Below are positions 16,386-24,285 of a stretch of 31,279 nucleotides of DNA, one piece after another. Made by a program: the position numbers and the translations under genes. The number at the start of each line of letters is the position of its first letter. Position 1 is the first letter of the stretch. The stretch is from Candidatus Villigracilis adiacens (GTDB lineage: Bacteria > Chloroflexota > Anaerolineae > Anaerolineales > Villigracilaceae): assembly GCA_016703605.1 (NCBI GenBank), contig JADJBU010000018.1, positions 1 through 31,279 on the forward strand. Direction: 5' to 3'. The notes under the pieces were generated by a model. It made no database searches. It saw only the letters and a program-made list of their open reading frames with translations, and was not told the origin of the DNA.

Positions 16386-16418
16386 AAGACCAGGCAGATT
16401 CAGAATCTGCCTGGTCTT
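16386..16418 (-). terminator. 33-bp near-perfect palindrome between lipoprotein and RiPP-like gene
   Basis: AAGACCAGGCAGATTC (16386-16401) pairs perfectly with GAATCTGCCTGGTCTT (16403-16418) around one central base. On the minus strand it lies 16 bases after the lipoprotein stop and is followed by a short T run. It is probably a terminator, but it also sits directly upstream of the 66-residue gene's ribosome site and could control readthrough. Confidence 0.65.
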
Positions 16419-16433
16419 GAAAATGAAGCGGGG

Positions 16434-17072
16434 TTACGGAATGTGGTAGGAGGCGATGGCGTTATTGATGGTGTCCAGCGTGGCTTGGTCGGCGCCGTCC
16501 ATCCACCAGGCGCTCAGCATCAGGAAGACGCTGTTGTCGTCGCCGCGCGTTTCGAAGAAGGTCATGCCGGAGTAGCCGCCGCTCTTCGACACCCACTCGA
16601 GGCGTTCGGAGCCGTCGGGCATGATCTGGTCGCCGGTGACTTTGATATCGCCGACCTGACCGGTGGCGCTGTAGAAGGTGTTGATCAGGTCGAGGGCGAA
16701 CTGTCCCTTCTGGCTTTTGACGAAGGGGGTTCCGTCGCTGTAGACCAGGCTCTCCATGAAACCGGAGGCGCCGTCGGGAGTGGTAAAGCGGTCTACATAA
16801 TAATTTTCGCCGGTGGAATGGCTGTAGGTCCAGTCGCCGGGCAGGTCGAAGGCGGCGAGTCCGTTTTCGTCGGTGAAGGTGACCAAACCGCCGTCAGTGG
16901 TTTGCTGTTGGGGCTGTTCCTGGGTCTGGGGTTGTTCCTGCTGGGCGGGCGCGTTGGTGGGAGCCGGGGGCAGGGTGGGGTTTTCAGCAGCCGGTTCCGA
17001 CGAGCCGCCGCAGGCGAGGCTGACCGCCAGCAAAACGGCGGCAAATACGAATAGCATACGATATTGTTTCAT
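16434..17072 (-). CDS. Lipoprotein of unknown function
   Basis: A 212-residue lipoprotein. The lipobox L-A-V-S-L-A-C-G-G-S lies at about residues 15-24, followed by a Pro/Gln/Thr-rich spacer and a compact domain with V-T-F-T-D-E-N-G-L-A-A-F-D-L-P-G-D-W and a W-x-x-x-S-G-G-Y-S-G-M-T-F-F-E strand. This resembles the PsbP/Mog1-like alpha-beta sandwich used by many exported proteins, but I cannot assign a family with confidence. The ATG at 17072 is preferred over the frame start at 17126 because AAAGGAGAA lies just upstream and the signal peptide then begins at residue 1. Confidence 0.75.
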   Translation of the reverse strand: MKQYRMLFVFAAVLLAVSLACGGSSEPAAENPTLPPAPTNAPAQQEQPQTQEQPQQQTTDGGLVTFTDENGLAAFDLPGDWTYSHSTGENYYVDRFTTPDGASGFMESLVYSDGTPFVKSQKGQFALDLINTFYSATGQVGDIKVTGDQIMPDGSERLEWVSKSGGYSGMTFFETRGDDNSVFLMLSAWWMDGADQATLDTINNAIASYHIP

Positions 17073-17129
17073 GAGATTTTCTCCTTTGTTGAATTTTCCC
17101 CATGATAGGAGCCCCCCGTTACACAAGCG

Positions 17130-19973
17130 TTACAGGGAGGTTTCCGCCAGCCAGCGGCTCGCCGAATCAAGCGTCAGGGTTTGACCAGATTGAATGGCGT
17201 GGGTGACAGTTTCCTCGTCCAGCGTGAGGCGGATGGAGCGATGCGCCTCTTCGCGCCCGGCGCGGGCATCGGCTCCGAGTTGAATCCCGAGTTGTTGCAG
17301 GGTTTCTTCCACAAAGCCGAGCAGGCGGGCGGCGTTTTCCCAATCTTCATCCATGCACATCAAGCGGATTAAATTCAGGGCGGGGAAGGTGGAGCCGCGG
17401 CGGTCGCCCAGGCGGGCGCGAATCTCGAAACTTTCGATGTAGAGGCGGCGGGCTTCGGCAAAGTTGCCTTCCTCGGCTTCCACGTCTGCCAGCCCGTTGA
17501 GGATGATGCCCGTGCCGCGCAGGTCGCCTTGTTCCTTGCGCATGGCAAGCGATTCATGGAAGGCGGCGCGCGCTCCGTTCAGGTCGCGCAGGGAGGTCAA
17601 GGCAATGGCGAGGTTGTTCAGGGCAATCGAAAGCGCGGGTTTGTTGCCTGTGTTGCGCGCCAGGGTTACGGATTCTTCCGCCAGGGAACGCCCGGTTTCG
17701 AGGTTGTCGTCGTCAATGTAAATGCCCGCCAGGTTGGCGAGCAGCATGGCGGCGTTGAAGTCCATGTTCAGGGCGCGGAAATCTGCCAGCCCTTTTTCGA
17801 AGAAATTCCTGGCGGCGGGGCGGTCTCCGCTCTGCCAGGCTGCCAGCCCGAGGTTGTTCAGCAAAGTGGCGCGGACGATGGATTGAGATTGAACGGCGGG
17901 ATGTTCGAGCAGGGCTTTGAGCGTTTCGCGGCTTTCCGAAAAATATCCGCGCACATACCAAAAACGGTTTTGGCAATCTATTGCGCGGGCGGGCGTAATC
18001 CATTTTTCGGACTGTAACTGCCATGCCCATGCCGCGCGCAGGTTGGATTGCTCTCTCTCCAACTGGTCGAACGTGGCGGCTTCGCGTTCGGAATAGGCTT
18101 TGTCCCATGCCTTTTCCAGAAGCCCGAAAAAGGCGCGGGCGTGCCGTTCCTGAATGACCCCGGTCTCGCCTTCTTCATCCATTTTTTGGCGGGCGAATTC
18201 GCGCAGCGTGTCGAGGGTATCGTAGCGCAGACCGCCCCCGGCGCGGCGAAATTGCGCCAACGCCTTTTTTACAAGGACATCCAGAATCTGGCGCGTGACG
18301 GTTTCGCCGTTGATGGGCAGGGGCGCGACTGTCTCTTCCGAAGCATGACCGGAGAGGGGCGCTTCGGGGTCGGCATACCCGGCTGCCACAATTGCCGCGC
18401 TGGAAAGCCCCCAGCCGCCCGAAAAGACCGCCAGCCTGCGAAAGAGCATTTGCTCGGCGGGGTTGAGCAGGTTGTAACTCCATTCGATGGCGGAATGCAG
18501 GGCGGCGTGACGCGCATGGGGCGCATCCGGCGCGGCGAAGTTCAACGACTTTTCGAGGCGCGTCAATATTCCATCGAGGGTGAGATTGTTGACCTGCGCG
18601 GCGGCGAGTTCGATGGCGAGCGGAATCCCCTCGAGGCGGCGGCAGATCTCCGCCACGCGCATCGCATTCTGACCGTTGAGTTGAAAGCTGCCATTGACGG
18701 TCCGTCCACGCTCGACGAAGAGCCGCACCGATTCGTTCCTTGCCAGCGTCTTGAGATGACTCGCGCCCGGCTCAGGCAGGGGGAACGCCGGAGTCTGCCA
18801 GCCGATTTCGCCCGCAACGCCGAGGGGTTCGCGGCTGGTGGCGAGGAAGGTCAACGCCGGGCAGCGAACCGACAAGACTTCGATGCAATGGGCGGCGGCG
18901 GGCAAAACGTGTTCGCAGTTATCGAAGACGATCAGCATTTTGCGTTCGCCGATAAACAGGGCAATCTGATCGAGCAGGGCTGCGCTGCGTTTTTCGACGA
19001 TGCCCAAAGATTTGGCGGTGATTTGAGGAAGCAGATCCCCGCCGGACAGCGGCGATAAGTCCACCCACCAGACGCCGTCGGGATAGTTATGCGCGGATTC
19101 GTCGGCTGCCTGAATGGCAAGGCGGGTCTTGCCGCTTCCGCCCGCGCCCAGCAATGTGAGCAGGCGGGTTTCATTTAAGAGCGTTTCCACCTCATTGAGT
19201 TCCTCCTCGCGCCCGATGAAACTGGTGAGTGGACGGGGCAGGTTGCCCGGCGCATGGGTGGCGGCCGGGACTTTTTGCAAACGGCGGTGGATGGCTTGCA
19301 ATTCCGGCGAAGGCTCTGCGCCAATTTCCCGCAGGACTTTGTTGCAGGATTCATATTGTAAAAGCGCGGCGTCTCTATCCCCAAGCGATTCATAACAGAG
19401 AATGATCAACTGATGCGTGGATTCACGCGCGGGATCAGGCGGCAATGCGGCGCGGGCGGTTTCGATGGCGGCGGCATATTGTCCCTGTCCGCGTTGATGC
19501 TGGGCAAGGCGCAGGCGGGCTTCAAGGCAGGCTTGCTCGAATTCTGCGCGCCATTCCAATGCCCAGTCTTCGTAAACATGCGGCAATAATTCACCCGCAT
19601 ATAAGCCCAGCGCGGTTTGCCAGTCTTCGGGCGTGGCGCGCGAGTCGCTCAGGCGCTGGAATTCACGCGCGTCGATCCATAGGTTTAAGTCGGGGTTGAG
19701 TTGCAGAGAGTCGCGCCCGCCGCGCAGGATGTCTTCGCCGAGGGTTTTGCGCAGATCGTTGATCGTCACACGCAGCGAAAGCCGCGCCGCTTCGGCGGTG
19801 GAGTCTTTCCAAAAGAGGGAGGCGATCCGTTCGCGGGGATGTTCCTGGGGATGCAGGGCAAGATATGCCAGTAAGAGCAGGGTCTTCTGGCGGGCAAACT
19901 CGAGCGGTTCTTTTTCACGTTCAAGATGAACCGACCCAAGCAGATAAAGTTTGATTGTGGGAGATTGTGACAT
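17130..19973 (-). CDS. SARP/AfsR-like transcriptional regulator: BTAD, NB-ARC ATPase and TPR repeats
   Basis: A 947-residue regulator (955 if the upstream Met at 19997 is used). Order: an OmpR-like winged helix (about 1-95, with K-L-Y-L-L-G-S-V), a bacterial transcriptional activation domain (about 100-240), an NB-ARC-type ATPase (about 255-560) with Walker A G-A-G-G-S-G-K-T-R, Walker B M-L-I-V-F-D-N-C-E-H, sensor L-A-T-S-R-E-P-L-G and G-I-P-L-A-I-E-L, and TPR-like helices from about 640 to the end. Such proteins switch on nearby operons when ATP and an unknown ligand bind. It follows the acylation operon on the same strand (45-base gap) and could be cotranscribed with it and control it. Confidence 0.88.
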   Translation of the reverse strand: MSQSPTIKLYLLGSVHLEREKEPLEFARQKTLLLLAYLALHPQEHPRERIASLFWKDSTAEAARLSLRVTINDLRKTLGEDILRGGRDSLQLNPDLNLWIDAREFQRLSDSRATPEDWQTALGLYAGELLPHVYEDWALEWRAEFEQACLEARLRLAQHQRGQGQYAAAIETARAALPPDPARESTHQLIILCYESLGDRDAALLQYESCNKVLREIGAEPSPELQAIHRRLQKVPAATHAPGNLPRPLTSFIGREEELNEVETLLNETRLLTLLGAGGSGKTRLAIQAADESAHNYPDGVWWVDLSPLSGGDLLPQITAKSLGIVEKRSAALLDQIALFIGERKMLIVFDNCEHVLPAAAHCIEVLSVRCPALTFLATSREPLGVAGEIGWQTPAFPLPEPGASHLKTLARNESVRLFVERGRTVNGSFQLNGQNAMRVAEICRRLEGIPLAIELAAAQVNNLTLDGILTRLEKSLNFAAPDAPHARHAALHSAIEWSYNLLNPAEQMLFRRLAVFSGGWGLSSAAIVAAGYADPEAPLSGHASEETVAPLPINGETVTRQILDVLVKKALAQFRRAGGGLRYDTLDTLREFARQKMDEEGETGVIQERHARAFFGLLEKAWDKAYSEREAATFDQLEREQSNLRAAWAWQLQSEKWITPARAIDCQNRFWYVRGYFSESRETLKALLEHPAVQSQSIVRATLLNNLGLAAWQSGDRPAARNFFEKGLADFRALNMDFNAAMLLANLAGIYIDDDNLETGRSLAEESVTLARNTGNKPALSIALNNLAIALTSLRDLNGARAAFHESLAMRKEQGDLRGTGIILNGLADVEAEEGNFAEARRLYIESFEIRARLGDRRGSTFPALNLIRLMCMDEDWENAARLLGFVEETLQQLGIQLGADARAGREEAHRSIRLTLDEETVTHAIQSGQTLTLDSASRWLAETSL

Positions 19974-20018
19974 CAGAAATGCTTCGAACGCTCTCAATGA
20001 GATGGAAGCGTCTTTATT

Positions 20019-21701
20019 TCATAGCCTGCCGCGCTCTTTCAAAAACTTTTCCTTGTTTGCCGAGCGTGCGGTTTTGCCGCTGGAGGTTTTTAGAATCCAT
20101 TTATCGTCCACCACTTTAACATGGCGCAGGGCGATGGCGGAAGATTTCGTTACATGCTTGCGGATGGCGTCCGCTATCGCCTCTTGTTCGGACGGGGAAG
20201 CTGAATCAGCTTCGGCGATGATGACTACTTCCTCGGTGCCTTCTTCTTCGTCGTACATACCGAAGGCGACGGTTCGTCCTTTATGGACGCCTGGCACTTC
20301 ACTCGCAAGCGACTCTAAATCTTGTGGGTACACATTCTTTCCGCCAACGATGATGAGGTCTTTCTTTCTACCTGAAACATACAACTCGCCATCGGCGATG
20401 TACCCGTAATCGCCGGTCAGATACCAGCCGTTTTTGATAGCGGTCTCAGTCGCATCGGGGCGGTTGAAGTATTCGGTCAACATGCAGTCGCTTTGGACGG
20501 CGATCTCGCCCACGGTGCGGTCTGGTAAATCGTTGAAGTCTGCATCCACCACGCGGACTTTGGTATTAGGCAGCGGATTCCCGGACGAAGTCATCTTCAT
20601 GGAGGGCTGACCAGCTACGGGCGGAGTCGCGAGGCGCTGAGTCGTAAAAGTCTCGCGGTCGATCTCATCCACGGCGGGAGTTCCATCCAGCGGACTTTGA
20701 GTCACGGCGAACACGTTCTCTGCCATGGCATAACAAGTTTGCAGCGCGGACTTCTTCAATCCGTATGCGGAAAATTTTTCGTGGAAGAGGTCGTGGCTTT
20801 CGACATGCACCGGTTCGGAGCAGTTGATGATGGCACGCCATGTGGAGAGGTCTACACCTTCGAGATTGCGCTCGCGGATTTTGTGAGCACAAAAGTTGTA
20901 GGCGAAATTCGGCAGCCAGGTAAGCGTGCCCTTGTATTGCGAAACAGCTTGATGCAGTTTGTACGGCGCGCGCACCCAATCAAACGGCGACATGTTGACG
21001 AGCGGAATGCGCAATAGCACGGGCATAAGGAAGCAAGCGATGAAGCCCATGTCGTGATACAGCGGCAACCACGAAACGACAACGTCGCTGGCGGGGTCGA
21101 TGCGCAGGGTTTGGCTGTAAATGTTGAGTTGGTTAAGCACCGCTCGATGTGAAAGCGCCACGCCTTTTTGCAAACCGGTCGTCCCCGATGAATGTTGAAG
21201 CACGACGATATCTTCTGGTGATGATTTGAAGCCTTGCAGGTTTTCGAAGTTCGGTTCAGTTTCGGCTTCAATGGTACTTGTGAGAATTACATGTTTAACC
21301 GAATCGCCTTCGGTGAGTGCGCTGCGAACCTCTGATTCAAACTCTGGATAAGTGACGATGGTAGTCGGCTTGGTGATGGAGATGAGCGAAGCAAGGTCAG
21401 CGCGATATTTTTCGGGTGCGAGTTTCTCGGTGAGGAACGGCATGATGGAGGGAATCGCGCCGTGGAGAATCGCACCCCAGAAAGCATAGACCAAGTCCTC
21501 GCCGTGCTGTTGGATCAGAATGACCACTTCACCGGGTTTGATTCCTTCGCGGGCATAGGTCAATGCAAAACGATTCGCGCCGTGGATCAGGTCGTGGTAG
21601 GTGAGAGGCTTGTCCGCTTGACCGGCGTGTTGCAAGATGATGCTGGCCTTGTCAGGGACCTCCTGGTAGGAGCGTTGGAGAAGGTTGGGGAGAGTGGTCA
21701 T
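20019..21701 (-). CDS. Acyl-AMP ligase of the FAAL/ANL type (DltA-like role)
   Basis: A 560-residue adenylating enzyme that activates a carboxylic acid as its AMP ester and loads it onto an acyl carrier protein. Motifs: P-loop-like S-S-G-T-T-G-L-Q-K-G (171-180), W-L-P-L-Y-H-D-M-G-F, C-Y-A-M-A-E-N-V-F-A-V-T (the Y-G-M-A-E-A-T-L position of fatty-acyl-AMP ligases), W-Y-L-T-G-D-Y-G-Y-I, and the catalytic Lys in T-S-S-G-K-T-A-R-S (K543). The Y-H-D-M-G and Y-x-M-A-E motifs match fatty-acyl-AMP ligases better than DltA, suggesting a fatty or other aliphatic acid rather than D-alanine. It is the last gene of the acylation operon, 51 bases after the carrier protein. Confidence 0.88.
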   Translation of the reverse strand: MTTLPNLLQRSYQEVPDKASIILQHAGQADKPLTYHDLIHGANRFALTYAREGIKPGEVVILIQQHGEDLVYAFWGAILHGAIPSIMPFLTEKLAPEKYRADLASLISITKPTTIVTYPEFESEVRSALTEGDSVKHVILTSTIEAETEPNFENLQGFKSSPEDIVVLQHSSGTTGLQKGVALSHRAVLNQLNIYSQTLRIDPASDVVVSWLPLYHDMGFIACFLMPVLLRIPLVNMSPFDWVRAPYKLHQAVSQYKGTLTWLPNFAYNFCAHKIRERNLEGVDLSTWRAIINCSEPVHVESHDLFHEKFSAYGLKKSALQTCYAMAENVFAVTQSPLDGTPAVDEIDRETFTTQRLATPPVAGQPSMKMTSSGNPLPNTKVRVVDADFNDLPDRTVGEIAVQSDCMLTEYFNRPDATETAIKNGWYLTGDYGYIADGELYVSGRKKDLIIVGGKNVYPQDLESLASEVPGVHKGRTVAFGMYDEEEGTEEVVIIAEADSASPSEQEAIADAIRKHVTKSSAIALRHVKVVDDKWILKTSSGKTARSANKEKFLKERGRL

Positions 21702-21713
21702 TTAAATAAAGGT

Positions 21714-21744
21714 CGTAGGGGCGCAGCATTGCTGCGCCCCTACG
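21714..21744. repeat. 14-bp perfect inverted repeat in the ligase/ACP spacer
   Basis: CGTAGGGGCGCAGC (21714-21727) pairs with GCTGCGCCCCTACG (21731-21744) over a three-base loop. The very short loop and GC-rich stem make it a dispersed palindrome rather than a terminator; it lacks a T tract in the operon direction. Confidence 0.8.
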
Positions 21745-21752
21745 TGAATTGA

Positions 21753-21998
21753 TTATTTGCGGGATGAAATAAGTACAGCTAATTGATTGAGATTATCAAA
21801 CGTCTCTGCATTCAATTCGGTGTCTTCCACGCGGACGCCAAAGGTGTCTTCAATGAAGAGAGCGAGGTCCATTAGGCTGAACGAGTCGATCAGTCCGCTG
21901 GAGATGAGGGACTCATCGGCGGTGATGACTTTGTTTGGCTGCTTGAGAATTTTTTCAGCAATGAATTTTGCGATGGGGGTGATGATTTCAGTTGTCAT
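21753..21998 (-). CDS. Acyl carrier protein (DltC-like role)
   Basis: An 81-residue acidic four-helix carrier. The phosphopantetheine site is G-L-I-D-S-F-S-L with Ser39, and helix II (S-L-M-D-L-A-L-F-I-E-D) has the usual acidic face. The C-terminal F-D-N-L-N-Q-L-A-V-L-I resembles carrier proteins of non-ribosomal and Dlt-type systems. It should carry an acyl group from the ligase to the MBOAT protein on the inner face of the membrane. AAAGGA lies eight bases before the ATG. The spacers on both sides hold palindromic repeats. Confidence 0.92.
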   Translation of the reverse strand: MTTEIITPIAKFIAEKILKQPNKVITADESLISSGLIDSFSLMDLALFIEDTFGVRVEDTELNAETFDNLNQLAVLISSRK

Positions 21999-22012
21999 GT
22001 GTTGTCCTTTAG

Positions 22013-22083
22013 ATTGTCACCCTGAGCGATAGCGAAGGGTCTCTGAGATGATCGTAGAGATTCTTCGCTTCGCTCAGAATGAC
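22013..22083. repeat. Dispersed palindromic repeat, copy A
   Basis: A 71-bp imperfect palindrome beginning TTGTCACCCTGAGCG and ending CGCTCAGAATGAC, with GCGAAGGGTCTC opposite GAGATTCTTCGC. A nearly identical copy lies at 23035-23105. This is a well-known kind of bacterial repeat, probably mobilised in trans or acting as an RNA hairpin. Confidence 0.85.
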
Positions 22084-22096
22084 CTGGTTTAGAAAT

Positions 22097-23023
22097 TTAC
22101 TGCTCTTGCAACCCTCTCCTTACCGCATCCAACGCCTGCAAAGCTGTGAGGTTGCGCCAGGGCCAGCCGCTGAGCATGTTCTTGGGCTTATCGAAGAAGT
22201 TGCGCGAGAACGAGAGATGGAAACCGTCGTTCAGTTCGGTGGAATGACCCTGATTGGGCAGGGGTTGTAGCGCCGCCCAAAGATTCCACAGAGGGATGTC
22301 GTATTCTACGGCAATTTCAGCGATTTCGGCGTTAATGCTGTGGTCGCCTTCGAGGTTGTCGCCTTTGGTAGCAAGGATGGGAACCACACCCTGCTCAATG
22401 GAATACTCGATGATCTGGCGCATGTACTTGCCGTAATCATCGGCGGGGCGGTCGCTGAAGTTGGTCTCCAAGCTGATGATGGCAATGCTGGGATTGTGCA
22501 AACGGAACTCACACGCAATGGGGTTCTCGCCTTTTTCACATAGCTTTGGGTCGGCGCGCAATGGAGTCAGAATCGCGGCGACGTTATAGCCATCGCGCAT
22601 GGCGAGGCTGGTGCGCGAAAATGAGCCTTGATAATAATCAATCGTATCTTGCAGGGACGCGTATTCACCAAGGCTGTATGCGCCATCGTTGTCAAAATCC
22701 ACGAGATAGAAGCCGGTGTTAGTCTGGCAGTCGCCGACTTTGGAGAAATGATTCGGGTCGCGCCCGAGTTCTTGTCCACGTTTGTAGATTTCGCGCGCGG
22801 TATCGGTCACTTCGGGGACGATGGGCAGGGTCATCCATTCGTCAGGACCAAGCGTAGGGCGCGGAGTCGGTGCGGATTCTTCGGTGGCGACTACGACCGT
22901 TTCGGTCTCAGTCGCTTCGGGTGTGGAACTAGGGAGACTTTCTGGTTGAGAAGTTGCGGTTGGTGCCGTCGTACAAGCAGCAAGCAACATGACAGATAAA
23001 AGAAATAGTTGTCGTACTTTCAT
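22097..23023 (-). CDS. SGNH-fold lipoprotein with Cys in place of the catalytic Ser
   Basis: A 308-residue lipoprotein. The lipobox is L-L-A-A-C (Cys17), followed by a Thr/Ser/Pro linker to about residue 60. The remaining domain has the SGNH-hydrolase layout: block I reads V-G-D-C-Q (C99 where the nucleophilic Ser of GDS sits), a central P-S-I-A-I-I-S-L-E-T-N strand, V-P-I-L-A-T-K-G-D-N, and a D-G-F-H-L-S box (D266, H269) that fits the catalytic D-x-x-H. In Dlt-like systems the SGNH partner moves the acyl group to a polymer. It stands between the second SGNH gene and the carrier protein in the operon. It may be a cysteine-type transferase or a non-catalytic partner. Confidence 0.8.
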   Translation of the reverse strand: MKVRQLFLLSVMLLAACTTAPTATSQPESLPSSTPEATETETVVVATEESAPTPRPTLGPDEWMTLPIVPEVTDTAREIYKRGQELGRDPNHFSKVGDCQTNTGFYLVDFDNDGAYSLGEYASLQDTIDYYQGSFSRTSLAMRDGYNVAAILTPLRADPKLCEKGENPIACEFRLHNPSIAIISLETNFSDRPADDYGKYMRQIIEYSIEQGVVPILATKGDNLEGDHSINAEIAEIAVEYDIPLWNLWAALQPLPNQGHSTELNDGFHLSFSRNFFDKPKNMLSGWPWRNLTALQALDAVRRGLQEQ

Positions 23024-23034
23024 TTACACTCCAG

Positions 23035-23105
23035 ATTGTCACCCTGAGCGATAGCGAAGGGTCTCTTAGATTGGTGTAGAGATTCTTCGCTCCGCTCAGA
23101 ATGAC
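23035..23105. repeat. Dispersed palindromic repeat, copy B
   Basis: Second copy of the family at 22013-22083, in the same orientation, starting TTGTCACCCTGAGCG and ending CGCTCAGAATGAC. It fills the spacer between the two SGNH genes. Confidence 0.85.
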
Positions 23106-23114
23106 ACAATTAAG

Positions 23115-24218
23115 TTATTTACAATTTTCGAGAATATACGGCGCGAGATTTTCTGCCAACATGTTCTCTCCCGCAGGCGTGAGATGAATGGCGCTGTTGG
23201 TGAATTCATTCGCAGGCACAATATCCCACAAGTCCACATACGTCCAGTCGTTGCGTTCACTCAACGTCGTCATGATCTCGCGGTAATCGTCATACGCCCA
23301 GCGCGGGTAGAAAAAATTATAGCGGATGTCGCTGTTCGCGCCCGAACTTATTAACATCGGCTCATTTACGAGCAGCATGGGTGTCTCGCCCACAACTCGA
23401 AAACCAGTTTCCAAGGCATTGATAGCAAGTTCATCTTCGGTCAGCGGCGCGGTCAGGTCGTGGTAACTATCGTCCGCCTCGAAATCGGTTTGCGCTTTTT
23501 CGTAGTCAGACGGATAGACCTGGTCAATGCCCGTGGCGGACCACATCACACCATAGATCTGCAAGCGGAAGAAGTCCGCCCACGCGCGACGATTGCCAAT
23601 GAAAGTTTTATCCCAGAACGATTTGACTTCGAAATTGGGATCATCCGCCTCGACTCTTAACTGGTAGTTGGTCGCCAGTTCCCGAACCTTTTCTTCATTG
23701 TTAGCCACCAGCGGCGTGGACGTTTGTTTATCCAACGGAAACGCATCGAGTGTGGTCATCCAGATGACGAGGTCAGGGTCGTATTGCATTCCGTACGAAA
23801 GCAGCATCACATCTTTGGTCAGTGAGATGGTCGGATACCCCAAGTTATACGCGCGGACATTTTTTCCGCAGGCGTTGAGATTATCCGCGTTGAGTTGACC
23901 AGCTAATGTCTCTTCTGGCTTGAGCAAGGTTCCCCACACCGATGAATCACCCACGATGATGACGCGGAATTCATCATCCGCTTTCGGGGTGCCAGCGATG
24001 ACATGTGAGGCGAACATCGCGTCAAGGTCGAAGAGGCTGAGGTTGTAGGATTGCTTGGGATTCTCACCGAAGGGCAATCGCTCGCGCCCTGGGTAGAGGA
24101 CGTTGTATAGCGAGAATTGTCCAACCCCCGGCTGCCATGCGGCGATGACGAGGTTGAATAGGATGAATAAGAGCAGTCCTTTGACAAGGACATTGAGGGG
24201 TTTGATGGGTTGGTTCAT
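23115..24218 (-). CDS. Membrane-anchored SGNH-fold acyltransferase-like protein (DltD-like role)
   Basis: A 367-residue protein with one N-terminal membrane helix (about residues 10-27) and an extracytoplasmic SGNH domain. Block I is complete: F-R-V-I-I-V-G-D-S-S-V-W-G with the nucleophile at S92. Y-N-L-G-Y-P-T-I-S-L and D-L-V-I-W-M-T-T-L-D-A continue the fold, and the C-terminal box reads N-S-A-I-H-L-T-P-A-G-E with H345. The usual Asp three residues before this His is Ser (S342), so the triad may use another acid. Topology and neighbours suggest the DltD role of passing an acyl group onto an outer polymer. No strong ribosome site is visible. Confidence 0.85.
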   Translation of the reverse strand: MNQPIKPLNVLVKGLLLFILFNLVIAAWQPGVGQFSLYNVLYPGRERLPFGENPKQSYNLSLFDLDAMFASHVIAGTPKADDEFRVIIVGDSSVWGTLLKPEETLAGQLNADNLNACGKNVRAYNLGYPTISLTKDVMLLSYGMQYDPDLVIWMTTLDAFPLDKQTSTPLVANNEEKVRELATNYQLRVEADDPNFEVKSFWDKTFIGNRRAWADFFRLQIYGVMWSATGIDQVYPSDYEKAQTDFEADDSYHDLTAPLTEDELAINALETGFRVVGETPMLLVNEPMLISSGANSDIRYNFFYPRWAYDDYREIMTTLSERNDWTYVDLWDIVPANEFTNSAIHLTPAGENMLAENLAPYILENCK

Positions 24219-24231
24219 AAGGTTATGTTTG

Positions 24232-24285
24232 CGTAGGGCGCGTTCTCTTACGCGCCTGCCGACGTTAGAGAACGCGCCCTACGCG
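24232..24285. repeat. 18-bp perfect inverted repeat in the SGNH/MBOAT spacer
   Basis: GCGTAGGGCGCGTTCTCT (24232-24249) pairs perfectly with AGAGAACGCGCCCTACGC (24268-24285). The GTAGGG core echoes the hairpin at 21714, so both may belong to one family. The right arm overlaps the MBOAT stop region. Confidence 0.85.

Noticed and set aside
18048..19058. Plus-strand ORF of 336 residues
   Set aside because: Antisense to the NB-ARC part of the SARP-type regulator; composition typical of a shadow.
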